DNA of 64,000 nt from contig JAXLYE010000003.1 in assembly GCA_046351595.1 (NCBI GenBank), positions 1,116,001 through 1,180,000 of the forward strand, read 5' to 3'. Position 1 is the first letter of the stretch; each line of letters starts with the position of its first letter. Below, piece after piece: positions 28,754 to 37,486 of this stretch. The notes beneath the pieces were generated by a model. The model ran no database searches. It was not told the origin of the DNA and worked only from the letters and a program-made list of their open reading frames with translations. The translations under genes and the position numbers were made by a program. The DNA is from JAXLYE01 sp046351595 (GTDB taxonomy: Bacteria; Myxococcota_A; Polyangia; Palsa-1104; JAEUJZ01).

Positions 28754-30559
28754 CTAGGCGGCGCGGCCCGAGAGGAGCCGCGTCAGCTTCTGGCGGCGCG
28801 CGATCAGCAGGAGCGCGAAGGCCATGATCGCCAGGCCGGCGCCGTTGGACGAGCCGCTCGAGGACGTGGTGCAGCTGAAGCCGCCGCCCGAGAGCGCGAC
28901 GTTCTCGCACGTGTTCTTGCTGTTGCAGGTGGCGCCGTTGCTGCAGCCGGCCTCGGTGGTGCACTCGACGCACGTGCCGCTGCTGCTGCAGATGCCGCTC
29001 TGGCACATGCGGCTGGCCAGATCCGGCGTGCAGAAGGTGGTGCCGGTGGGCAGCGGCTGGCCGTTGGGGATCTTGTCCATGCAGGTGCCGCCGGCGCTGC
29101 TGGCGGTGAAGTCGCAGTACTTGCCGGTGCCGCACTGCGCGTCCACGGTGCAGCTGTTGCCGCACAGGCCGGAGTCGGTGTTGCAGAACGGTCCCCTGGC
29201 GCTGCCGGAGCAGTCCGCATCGTTGGTGCACTTGGGCGCGCAGGCGCCGGTCGCCTTGTTGCACAGCGGGCCCGCGTGCACGCCGCTGGCGCAGTCCGCG
29301 TCCGTGGTGCAGACGCTGCAGATCTTGCCGGCGGTGCAGAACGGCGCGGTCATCGTCGGGCAGGCGTTGGCCGCCGCCGAGCCGAAGTCACCGCCGCAGC
29401 CGGCGCAGGTGCGCACGTCGGTGTTGCAGGCGACCTGGCACTCGCTGTTCATGGTGCACAGGCCGCAGAAGCCGCTCAGGTTGCAGCTCGGCGCGCCCTG
29501 CGGGCACGAGAACTCGGCGCCGGAGCCGTAGTTGCCGTTGCAGGCCGTGCACGAGCCCTTGCTCGGCCCGGCGAGGACGCAGAACGGCGCGTTCGCCGAC
29601 GGACAGGCGCCGGCCTGGCCCGAGTTGTAGTTGCTGGTGCAGTTCGGGACGCAGGTGTTGCTGGAGCCGCCGACGTCGCAGCCCGAGCCGGCGGGGCAGG
29701 AGGAGACGTCGGCGGGCGAGCAGCGGCCGCAGACGTGCTTCACCGGATCACACAGCGGGCCGAGCGGGCTGCCTGCGCAGTCGGTGTTGCTGGTGCAGCA
29801 CACGCTCGAGGTGATCACGCTGTCCGAGGCGATGAAGCTCAGGATCTCGTGCTGCGACTGGGCGCCGCCCGTCGAGCCGGTGAAGCCCATGTAGAAGGGC
29901 TGGTTGTTGAACTTCTGCGCGACGTTGACGAGGTACGTAAGCTGCGGGAGGGCCGGCTTCGTCGCCGTCTGCGAGATGTAGACATCGAGCTTGGTCAGCG
30001 CGGCCGTGTAGTCGATCCAGACGTAGAACGGGCTGCCGGCCGTCTTCATGTTGAACAGCGGCGTGAAGACGGCCTTGTGATCCTGCTCGTTGCCATCGAC
30101 CATGACGCCGATGTGGTTGGCGTTGAGGTCGTAGGCATTTCTATACGTGTCCATCTCGACGACGATGCTCGGCGTGATCTTGGCGGTGCCGCCGTAGCCG
30201 ATGCCGCCGCCGGCGTCTCCCAGCGCCGAGGCGCCGCGCGGATCCTGGTGCATGACGAAGGTCATGCCGTCGGCACCCTCGGTGACCGTGGTGGTGATCT
30301 GCAGCTTGAGCTGGATGTGGACGTCCGACGTCGCGGCGAACGTCGGGATGTACATCGCCGACGCGATCTGGTTGCCCTGGTCGGGCGTGACCAGGAGGTC
30401 GGTGCCGTTGAGGAGCGCGGATCCGTTCAGCTTGAAGTTGGGGAGGTTCAGGCCGCCCTGGTAGCACACGTCGGTGCGCGCCCACGCCGTGCCTCCGAAA
30501 AGTAGCGCAGCCAGAGCCATAAGCGGAGCAAGCCAGGATCTACGTCGCAACTGCGTCAT
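28754..30559 (-). CDS. Secreted lectin-like, cysteine-rich protein with MYXO-CTERM-type C-terminus
   Basis: The ATG at 30559 gives a 601-residue protein with a Sec signal peptide ending near AWA; the frame is open for 49 codons more, but those lack signal-peptide character. Residues ~30-255 resemble a legume-type (L-type) lectin fold (ADGMTFVMHQDPRG... SIVVEMDTYRN). Then come many Cys-rich modules of the type CxxDxxC seen in myxobacterial surface proteins. The end has a Cys, a small-residue linker, a membrane helix (GLAIMAFALLLIA) and a basic tail (RRQKLTRLL), the layout of MYXO-CTERM sorting signals. It should be anchored on the cell surface and bind carbohydrate. Confidence 0.85.
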   Translation of the reverse strand: MTQLRRRSWLAPLMALAALLFGGTAWARTDVCYQGGLNLPNFKLNGSALLNGTDLLVTPDQGNQIASAMYIPTFAATSDVHIQLKLQITTTVTEGADGMTFVMHQDPRGASALGDAGGGIGYGGTAKITPSIVVEMDTYRNAYDLNANHIGVMVDGNEQDHKAVFTPLFNMKTAGSPFYVWIDYTAALTKLDVYISQTATKPALPQLTYLVNVAQKFNNQPFYMGFTGSTGGAQSQHEILSFIASDSVITSSVCCTSNTDCAGSPLGPLCDPVKHVCGRCSPADVSSCPAGSGCDVGGSSNTCVPNCTSNYNSGQAGACPSANAPFCVLAGPSKGSCTACNGNYGSGAEFSCPQGAPSCNLSGFCGLCTMNSECQVACNTDVRTCAGCGGDFGSAAANACPTMTAPFCTAGKICSVCTTDADCASGVHAGPLCNKATGACAPKCTNDADCSGSARGPFCNTDSGLCGNSCTVDAQCGTGKYCDFTASSAGGTCMDKIPNGQPLPTGTTFCTPDLASRMCQSGICSSSGTCVECTTEAGCSNGATCNSKNTCENVALSGGGFSCTTSSSGSSNGAGLAIMAFALLLIARRQKLTRLLSGRAA

Positions 30560-30930
30560 CACATCACCTCGAAGTGTCTTATTTCGCGTACGGACTCCCA
30601 AGCACACAGAGTGAGGACCCGTCTCCGGGACCCCCCCGCAGGTCTGTACGTACTGCTCCTGCCCGTCGGATCGTACCTCCAACCGCCGGCATATGACAAT
30701 CGACACGTCGGGCCTGAACAGAAGGAGCCTCCTCCCCGGCTCCCCTCCTTGCCCTTCTTCCTATTGAGGCCCGAAACGGGCCCGAACCTCAGGCGAACGC
30801 CTGATTCCTTCGCTGTAATGTGGGTCCGCAACCCCGGAGCTGCGCAGGCGCAGCGCGCTTCCGGGGCGAGGATCGGGCCTGAGGATCGGGTGCGGATCGG
30901 GGTGAATATTCGAGGGGGAGCGGTCGCGGA
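30560..30930. other. Intergenic region with small repeats
   Basis: These 371 bases separate two minus-strand genes. A perfect stem TCAGGCG/CGCCTGA with a two-base centre sits at about 30789-30804, next to a second GC-rich inverted repeat (GGCCCGAAACGGGCCC, around 30769). The element GGATCGGG occurs three times at about 30870-30902. The first could end the phospholipase-like transcript; no clear promoter for the lectin gene was found. Confidence 0.45.
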
Positions 30931-33900
30931 CTAGAGCGCGGGAGGGAAGAGCGTGTCGCTGATCGTCGAGCCGGTCGGCGCGTTGCCGACCAGCTGATAG
31001 GAGCCGCCGGCCAGCTTCATCTCGACGTCAATGTCCGAGATCTGCTTGGCGCAGCGCGCGACGATGATCTCGATCGGGATGTCGCCCGCGGGCAGGTTGG
31101 TCGACGGCTCGTCGGCGGTGCCGTCGGGGAAGACGAAGCCGTGCACCTCCAGGAAGAAGGTCCCGGAGCCGACGTTCTTGTCGAGGAACACCCAGATCCC
31201 GTCCTCGACCACGTCGTTCTGCTCGCGCAGCTGCAGGGCGCCGCCGGGGTGGTGCACCACGCCCTGGTAGTGGACCAGGAAGTTTGCCTGGTCGCTCAGC
31301 GCCGTCCCGCCCAGGTCGCTGAAGCTGGGGACGTCGCTGACCGCAAAGCGGTTCTGGCCGGTGGCGTCGCGCCACTTGAGCAGCTTGGCGCCGGCCATCA
31401 GGTCCTGCGCGATCACGGGCTGCGCGCTCTTGCCGCGCGCGAAGTCGAACAGCGTGCCGTAGGTGAAGCCGTTGGCGCCCGAGGTGCAGAACGCCTTGTC
31501 GACGGCGCCGCCCGAGGTGAAGACGCGCACCGTCGCGGTCAGGCCGGCGGTCGGCTTCGGCCACGCGCCCTCGGTGTACTCCTCGGTCCCGCCCGGGGTG
31601 CCAAGGCGCGTGACCCGCAGCTTGCGCGGCGTGCCCGGCACGACCTCGAGCGTGAAGTCGTCCTTGCGGCCGTTCTGCTTGTCCGGATCCGTCCAGTCGG
31701 TCGGCGTGATCACCGTCGTGTGCGCGGTCTTGCCGTCGTCTTCGATGTTGAAGAAGCGGAGCTCGCGGCGGCGCGCCGGGCCGTACGGGTTCTGCACCTC
31801 GGCCCACAGCAGCGACTTGCTGTTGAAGCGCAGCTCGAAGGCGCGCATCTTGCCGGCGCGCGTCTGCAGGCCCTGCCACACCGTGCCCTCCAGCGTCGCC
31901 AGCATGGCCTGGCGCTCGGCCGAGCCGGGGGGGAGATCCGGCGGCACCCAGGTCATGTCGCCGGCCACGCCCATGTCCATCGCATCGCCGCTCATCTCGG
32001 ACGGGCTGCAGCCGCTCGCCCCCAGCAGGCCCGCGCCCAGGAAACCGGCGAGCAGCACCGCGCGCCGCCGCCGCCGCAACAGCAGCAGACCGGGGATCAA
32101 GAGCAGCGCGAGCGCGAGCTGGGCCCCGGCGCCCCCGGAGCTACCCCCGCGAGGGCCGGCGACCGCGCAGCCCGTGCTCTGGCTGCCGTCCCCGCTGTTG
32201 TTGTTGTTGTCGGGCTTGGGCGGCGGCGGCGGCAGGCCCGGCACCTCGATGTCCTGGCAGGTCGGCTGCACCGCGGCGAACTGCGGCGGGTAGGCGCGCG
32301 TCGGCGACCCGCGGTGCAGCGGATCCGCGACGAGCTCCGGCGTCTCGATGACCTCGCACGCGGCCGGCCCCGGCATCGCCGTGAACATGCTGAGCGAGCC
32401 GCTGTGGCACTCCACCGGGCTGTCCGCGCTGACCCGCGCCACGAGCGCCGCCATGCCGACCGGCTGCACCGACAGGAGCGCGCGCACGTCCGCGCCCAGC
32501 GGGAACACCGGGCCGCGCAGGTAGTTGCAGATCGCCGGCTGCATCCACGCCATGGTGTGCGAGGCATCGAACGACGCCGGCCCGATGCCGACCGGATCGT
32601 CGCCGACGGGCAGCACCGCGGCGTGGCTGGCGAGCGCGGTCGCGGCGATGTTGAACGCGGTGACATAAAGCCCCGACTCGAAGAAGCGATCGAGCGTATT
32701 GCCGCTGATCCCGACCGGCGCGTAGCTCGCGAGGCGCATCTTGTACTCGAGGTTGATGACGTCGAGCTGCGCCTTGTACTCGCGCGACAGGTCGTTCAGG
32801 AACACCTTGGCCTGATCGATGACGTAGGCCTTGAGCGCGTCTTTGATCGGCTGAAGGAACGGCTCCAGCAGCGCGCGCACGATGTTGGGAATCGACACGT
32901 TGACACCGACCGCCTGCAGCGCGTTCTGCAGCTGGATCAGCCAGTCCGGCACCGTCGCCGTGATCGCGGTCTGGTAGTCGAGCGTGGTGGTCCGCACCAC
33001 CCAGTCGGTCAGCGGCTTGAACAGCTGATCGATCAGCGCCGCGTCGAGCTCGAAGGCGTCCGCGTTGGTCGCCGAGAGCGGCGCGTTGAGCTTGGCCGAC
33101 AGCTGCTCCGCGGTCGCGATGTACGCGGGTAAAAAGTCCTCCAGATCCGTGCGCAGCTTCTCGCTGATCTTGTTGAGCGCCGACGGCAGCTCGCGGTTCT
33201 GCGCGTCATAGCGCGGGGCCAAAAGGCCGATGTACACGAAGTACTTCGCGTACAGATCCGGGCAGGTCGCGCTGCACGCGGTGCGATCGTCCGAGGTGCC
33301 GAGCTTGCCGTCGGGCCCCGCGGTCGGCTTGAGCTTGGCGCCGTCCGCCGTGGTCTGATCCTGCAGCGCCGCCACCGTGGCGTTGATCGAGGTGACCATG
33401 TTCTGGCGCAGCTTGTCGATGTGGCGAAGGTAAAGCGGCGCCATCGCCAGGTGATCGCCGGTCGCCAGCCCCAGCCCCGAGATGATCGAGAACAGGTTGG
33501 CGCTGGGGTCTTTCGCCACCGCGGCGTCGAACTTGGCGCGCGACCTCCGCGTCATGAGCTGCCACAGCGGGCTGTTCACATCGAGGTACGTGCGCAAAAG
33601 GAACGACTTGGGAATGGTGTGGCTCAGCTGCCCGATCGAGAAGCCCTGCGGATCGAGCGTGAACGCCGCCTTCTGGATCATCCCCTCGGCCAGGATGTGG
33701 CGGACGACGTTCGAGAAGTTGCTGGCTCGGCCGCTGGTGATCGGCGTCAGCGTGAACGTCTCGCCCGACATGAAGTTGACGTAGTGGTGGGCGATGGCGT
33801 CGGTCGAGCCGTGCAGGAAGCAGCCCATGGCGTAGGCCCGCTCCTCGTCCGTGAGCGCCGCCTTGTACAGCAGATCGCACTGCGTGAACGGCTGCTGCTC

Positions 33901-34197
33901 GATGGCGTGCGACGGGTCGGTCATTCCCGGGAACGCCATGTTGTCCGGGCCGATGGCGCCGGCGCGGAAGGCCAGCGGCTGCTCGATGAGCGCGCGCCGA
34001 TCCGCGTCGCTCAGCGTGACGCCGTGGCTGCCGCCGTACAGCGGGATGCGGCCTTGCGGCGAGGCGATGAGGGCCTCGCGGACCTTGTTGGCGACCAGGA
34101 TGTGGACGCGGGTCGAGAAGGCGCGGGCAGGCTGTGAAGAGCAGACGATAGATAAGGTGGACAGAGCGATCAAAGAGGACAGACGCGTTTTCAGCAT
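30931..34197 (-). CDS. Zinc phospholipase C-like protein continuing through a MYXO-CTERM segment into a lipoprotein-like half
   Basis: The 1088-residue frame starts with a Sec signal peptide (cleavage near ARA-F27). Residues ~27-240 resemble zinc-dependent phospholipase C/S1-P1-type proteins (STRVHILVANKV, GAIGPDNMAFPGMTDPSH, MGCFLHGSTDAIAHHY). A Pro/Asn linker leads to C677, a Gly-rich stretch, a membrane helix and five arginines, the layout of a MYXO-CTERM anchor. Without a stop, the frame runs into a second hydrophobic segment with lipobox GASGC (C730), a Met/Asp linker and about 330 more residues of a soluble beta-rich domain. It is either a true fusion or two overlapping genes, the second starting inside at a GTG or TTG. 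Confidence 0.75.
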   Translation of the reverse strand: MLKTRLSSLIALSTLSIVCSSQPARAFSTRVHILVANKVREALIASPQGRIPLYGGSHGVTLSDADRRALIEQPLAFRAGAIGPDNMAFPGMTDPSHAIEQQPFTQCDLLYKAALTDEERAYAMGCFLHGSTDAIAHHYVNFMSGETFTLTPITSGRASNFSNVVRHILAEGMIQKAAFTLDPQGFSIGQLSHTIPKSFLLRTYLDVNSPLWQLMTRRSRAKFDAAVAKDPSANLFSIISGLGLATGDHLAMAPLYLRHIDKLRQNMVTSINATVAALQDQTTADGAKLKPTAGPDGKLGTSDDRTACSATCPDLYAKYFVYIGLLAPRYDAQNRELPSALNKISEKLRTDLEDFLPAYIATAEQLSAKLNAPLSATNADAFELDAALIDQLFKPLTDWVVRTTTLDYQTAITATVPDWLIQLQNALQAVGVNVSIPNIVRALLEPFLQPIKDALKAYVIDQAKVFLNDLSREYKAQLDVINLEYKMRLASYAPVGISGNTLDRFFESGLYVTAFNIAATALASHAAVLPVGDDPVGIGPASFDASHTMAWMQPAICNYLRGPVFPLGADVRALLSVQPVGMAALVARVSADSPVECHSGSLSMFTAMPGPAACEVIETPELVADPLHRGSPTRAYPPQFAAVQPTCQDIEVPGLPPPPPKPDNNNNSGDGSQSTGCAVAGPRGGSSGGAGAQLALALLLIPGLLLLRRRRRAVLLAGFLGAGLLGASGCSPSEMSGDAMDMGVAGDMTWVPPDLPPGSAERQAMLATLEGTVWQGLQTRAGKMRAFELRFNSKSLLWAEVQNPYGPARRRELRFFNIEDDGKTAHTTVITPTDWTDPDKQNGRKDDFTLEVVPGTPRKLRVTRLGTPGGTEEYTEGAWPKPTAGLTATVRVFTSGGAVDKAFCTSGANGFTYGTLFDFARGKSAQPVIAQDLMAGAKLLKWRDATGQNRFAVSDVPSFSDLGGTALSDQANFLVHYQGVVHHPGGALQLREQNDVVEDGIWVFLDKNVGSGTFFLEVHGFVFPDGTADEPSTNLPAGDIPIEIIVARCAKQISDIDVEMKLAGGSYQLVGNAPTGSTISDTLFPPAL

Positions 34198-34358
34198 AGC
34201 CCATGTTAATGCGCACGCCGGCCGGGCTGACCGACGAAGAACGGGCGCCGGTATGTCGGCGCGCCGCGGGCGGAATCCAGAGGTGTGAGGCGCCGCTACA
34301 CCGGCGCGCGTGCGCAGTCGATGTCTCGGTCATGCCGTGGCCCGACGGCCAGGGCCGC

Positions 34359-35426
34359 TCAGTTCCAGTAAAGCTGCAGCCCGATCGAGGGGTAGTAGTA
34401 GCCCCAGATGATGCACATCTCGTCGGTGTCGGCGGACTGACCGAACTTCACGTAGGCGCTCGAGGTGTTGTCGTAGCTGCAGACCCAGCGCAGGCCCTGG
34501 CCCTTCTGGAACAAGAGCGGCTTGTCATCCGGAAGGCGGAACAGCGGCGGGTGGCTCCAGTCGGTGTTGGTGAAAAGGTGCGTGCCGGGATCGGCGGCGC
34601 CGCTCGACTGCGAGACCGCGATGCCGGTGCCGAAGCGGTGCTGGTGGGTGGCCAGACCGAAGACCTTGAGCTGCTCGTTCACCGTCGAGAACACGGGATC
34701 GACCGTGGTCTTCTGGCCGGGCGGCAGGCCGCTCGCTTTGCCGTCGTAGTTCTTGGTCAGGCCGCGCGTATTGTTGAAGAACAGCATGTCGGCGTACTGG
34801 AGTCCGGCGGTCTGCCGGGTCGGCGTCAGGATCACCTCGGCGCTGGCGCTGGCCAGGGTCGGCGCGGCGTTGAGCAGGTGCGCCTCGATGGTGTAGTAGT
34901 CGCTGGCCTCGACGTGGTAGGCGACGTTGGGCGGCAGCTGGATCTGGTTCTGGCTGTCGTCGGCGGACTCGCCGATGAACAGCGGGACCTTGATGCTGCC
35001 GCCGGACAAAAGGTTCAGCGGCGTGCAGCCCTTGGGCGTGTCGTTCAGCGTCGGCGTGCCCGAGGTGTGCCGGTAGATGATGACGTGGTGGCTGTGCTGC
35101 TGGCGCGTCGCGATCTTGACGATGTTGACGGCGGCCGGCAGCGACAGGCGGCGGGTGACGCAGACGGTGCGCTCCTCGCCGGGGCGCAGCATCACCGTGC
35201 CCAGGGTGAGGCGGATGGCGTCCGGATCGTCGACGGGCGGCTTCATCATCCCGGTCGGATCCGGCGGCTGGCCCGGCATCTCGCCGGGCGGCGTCTGATC
35301 CGTGCCCTCCGCGTCGGGAGCGCAGCCCGGAAGGGGCACGATCGCGGCGGCGAGAGCGAGCGAGAGGGTGAAGCGGAGCGCGCTGCGGACTCGGGAAACG
35401 GAGCGGAACAGGGTCTTGGCTTCCAT
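34359..35426 (-). CDS. Copper type II ascorbate-dependent monooxygenase-like (PHM-like) lipoprotein
   Basis: The ATG at 35426 follows GGAGG; the open frame upstream belongs to another gene's shadow. The 355-residue product has a lipoprotein signal peptide (PLPGC, C35). It shows the copper ligands expected of peptidylglycine/dopamine monooxygenase folds: an HH pair in SHHVIIYRH (near residue 111), a later His in IEAHLLN, an HxH in THQHRFG (near 259), and a Met in DEMCIIW (near 338). All are in the right order. Bacterial members are largely uncharacterised; a hydroxylase of peptides or small molecules outside the cytoplasm is possible. Electron donor and substrate are unknown. It precedes the phospholipase-like gene on the same strand. 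Confidence 0.75.
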   Translation of the reverse strand: MEAKTLFRSVSRVRSALRFTLSLALAAAIVPLPGCAPDAEGTDQTPPGEMPGQPPDPTGMMKPPVDDPDAIRLTLGTVMLRPGEERTVCVTRRLSLPAAVNIVKIATRQQHSHHVIIYRHTSGTPTLNDTPKGCTPLNLLSGGSIKVPLFIGESADDSQNQIQLPPNVAYHVEASDYYTIEAHLLNAAPTLASASAEVILTPTRQTAGLQYADMLFFNNTRGLTKNYDGKASGLPPGQKTTVDPVFSTVNEQLKVFGLATHQHRFGTGIAVSQSSGAADPGTHLFTNTDWSHPPLFRLPDDKPLLFQKGQGLRWVCSYDNTSSAYVKFGQSADTDEMCIIWGYYYPSIGLQLYWN

Positions 35427-35503
35427 CGCGGACCTCCAGCGGAGCCGCATCATAAGCGCAGACCCGGCGCGCCCTCTGGGAAGAAAACGTCTCGACGGCG
35501 CCT

Positions 35504-37387
35504 CTAAGCGAGCAGCTTGGCCAGGGCGTCGACCGCGGCGCTGAGCTCTGCGTAACAGAGGCGGGCCTCGCCGACGCTGCGCAGGAACGGATCCGCGATC
35601 TCGACCGCGCCCGCCGGCGCCAGCGGGCCGAGCAGGAGCACCTTGGACCGCACCGCCAGCGAGCCCGCCGTCGCCTCGGCGACCGCCTTCAGGTTCTCGG
35701 CGTCCATCACGACGATCAGGCTCGCGGCCTCGAGCTCCTCGGCGCGCACGCGGCGCGAGCGGTGGCCGCCGAGGTCGACGCCGTGGTCGCGGGCCAGGCT
35801 GACGAAGCGCGGCGGCGTTGCGCGCTGCTCGACGGGGTGGAAGCCCGCGGACGCGACGTGCACGCGCGGCAGCGCCCGGCCGCGCAGGACCTCGGCGGCG
35901 AACGGGCTGCGGCAGATGTTGCCGTAGCACAGGAACAGGACGCGGTGACCGTCGCCGCTCGCGGTCAGGCTGCGCAGCCGCTGCCGCAGCGCGGGCTGCG
36001 CCTGCAGGGTGCGCTGGAGCAGCGGCCGGTGCCGCAGCGCGTCGGCGCGGTGGTGCAGCCGCGCGGCCAGGCGGTGGCCGAGGTCGCGCGCGGTCTGCTG
36101 CGCCTGCACCAGCGCCGGCAGCGGATCGCTGGCCCACAGGTGATCGTGGCGCACCGTCGGATCCAGCGACAGGAGCGCGAACTCGCCGAGCGCGCCGAGC
36201 TTGCGACCGAGCGGCACGCGCGAGCGCTCGGCGCGCAGCAGCGACACCACGTGCTCGATCTCGCCGGGCAGCACGTTGCGGCAGCGCAGCCCGTCGGGGT
36301 AGGGCGGCTGGATCGGCGCCGCGGCGGGCTCGCCGGACAGCGCTGAGGCAACGAGCGCCCGCGGGAAGTCGACGCCGGCGTGCAGGCACAGCGCGAGCGA
36401 GCCCCAGAGCCGGCCGTTGATCTCGAGGAAGTAGGCGCGCCCGTCGGGAGCGCGGCGGAACTCGAGCATGGCGACGCCGCTGTAGTCGATGGCGGCGAGC
36501 AGCCGCTCGGCCTGGGCGACCAGGAGGTCGTCGTGCATGCTGCGGCGCAGCGACGAGACGCCGCCGCTGTAGGGGACCTCGTGCAGGCGCTGGTGAACGA
36601 AGCGCAGCACCGTCTGTCCGCCGTGGCGCAAGAGGAATACGCCCTCGCCGTGACCGGGGATCGGCCGCTGCGCGATCATCCCTACGCCGAAGCCGACGCC
36701 GGCGGCGCGCGCCTCGGCGAGCAGGGCCAGGGCCTCGCTGCGCGTGCCGACGCGGGCGACCTGTCCCTTCTGGTAGCGGCCGTCGGGGAGGAAGTGGTTG
36801 TCGGTCTTGAGCAGCAGCGGCTCCGGGAACGGCTCGTCGCCGCCCGTCGCTGCGCTCGGTCGATCGGCGCGGCCCGGCGGCTGCGGCCCGGCGTGCGCCA
36901 GCTGCACGATGCGCGCCAGCAGCTCGTCGTCGGAAGGCACCGCCTCTTCGGGCTCGGGGCTCGTCGGCAGCGGCCGCGGCGGGCGCAGGAACGCGGTGGG
37001 CGGGACGTCGATCCCGGCCGCCATCGCCGCCCGCGTCGCGTGGTACTTGCTGAGGGTGAAGCGCAGCTGCGCGTCACCCGGGAGCAGCAGCGCCCCGGGC
37101 AGATCGCCGCGCAGCGCCGCGACCGCGACCAGCGCCGCCTCGCTGATCGGCAGCACCGCGTCGAAGCCCGCGCGCCGCACGAGGTCGCGCAGGAAGCCGC
37201 GGAAGGCCGGCTGCTCGCGCCAGGGGTCCGGGCCGGCAACCGCACCGGCGGCAAAGCGCGAGGCGGCGCTCGGCGGCGGCTCCGGCGTCGAGTACACGAC
37301 GGTGACGTGGTGCCCGGCCCGGCCCAGCGAGCGCACCGCGCCCAGCGCCGCCAGCTCCTGCCCATCGGTTACCAGAACACGCGCCAC
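35504..37387 (-). CDS. ATP-grasp ligase fused to low-molecular-weight protein tyrosine phosphatase
   Basis: The GTG at 37387 gives 627 residues beginning at the first beta-strand (ARVLVTDGQE); a TTG 11 codons earlier (37420) is an alternative. Residues ~1-370 are an ATP-grasp ligase of the carbamoyl-phosphate-synthase/PylC-like kind, with FLEINGRLWGSL as the metal-binding strand. A helical linker follows. Residues ~478-627 are a low-molecular-weight phosphatase: P-loop CYGNICRS (C487 nucleophile) and the general-acid loop DPF. Such phosphatases often serve exopolysaccharide tyrosine-kinase systems, and ATP-grasp enzymes join carboxylates to amines, so a role in surface polymer synthesis is an inference. 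It is divergent from the MMPL gene. Confidence 0.85.
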   Translation of the reverse strand: MARVLVTDGQELAALGAVRSLGRAGHHVTVVYSTPEPPPSAASRFAAGAVAGPDPWREQPAFRGFLRDLVRRAGFDAVLPISEAALVAVAALRGDLPGALLLPGDAQLRFTLSKYHATRAAMAAGIDVPPTAFLRPPRPLPTSPEPEEAVPSDDELLARIVQLAHAGPQPPGRADRPSAATGGDEPFPEPLLLKTDNHFLPDGRYQKGQVARVGTRSEALALLAEARAAGVGFGVGMIAQRPIPGHGEGVFLLRHGGQTVLRFVHQRLHEVPYSGGVSSLRRSMHDDLLVAQAERLLAAIDYSGVAMLEFRRAPDGRAYFLEINGRLWGSLALCLHAGVDFPRALVASALSGEPAAAPIQPPYPDGLRCRNVLPGEIEHVVSLLRAERSRVPLGRKLGALGEFALLSLDPTVRHDHLWASDPLPALVQAQQTARDLGHRLAARLHHRADALRHRPLLQRTLQAQPALRQRLRSLTASGDGHRVLFLCYGNICRSPFAAEVLRGRALPRVHVASAGFHPVEQRATPPRFVSLARDHGVDLGGHRSRRVRAEELEAASLIVVMDAENLKAVAEATAGSLAVRSKVLLLGPLAPAGAVEIADPFLRSVGEARLCYAELSAAVDALAKLLA

Positions 37388-37486
37388 GACCTGTAATCCG
37401 CCTGATGCATTTTTGGCCAAAGCCCGGCGCGAGGGAAGCGCGAGAGTCGGTTCATCGTCCGTGCCGGGGGCCGCGCTCGCCCTGCG

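Noticed and set aside
35427..36389. Upstream extension of the copper monooxygenase-like frame
   Set aside because: It is Arg/Ala-rich and overlaps the ATP-grasp/phosphatase gene in another frame; the ATG at 35426 has GGAGG and a signal peptide.
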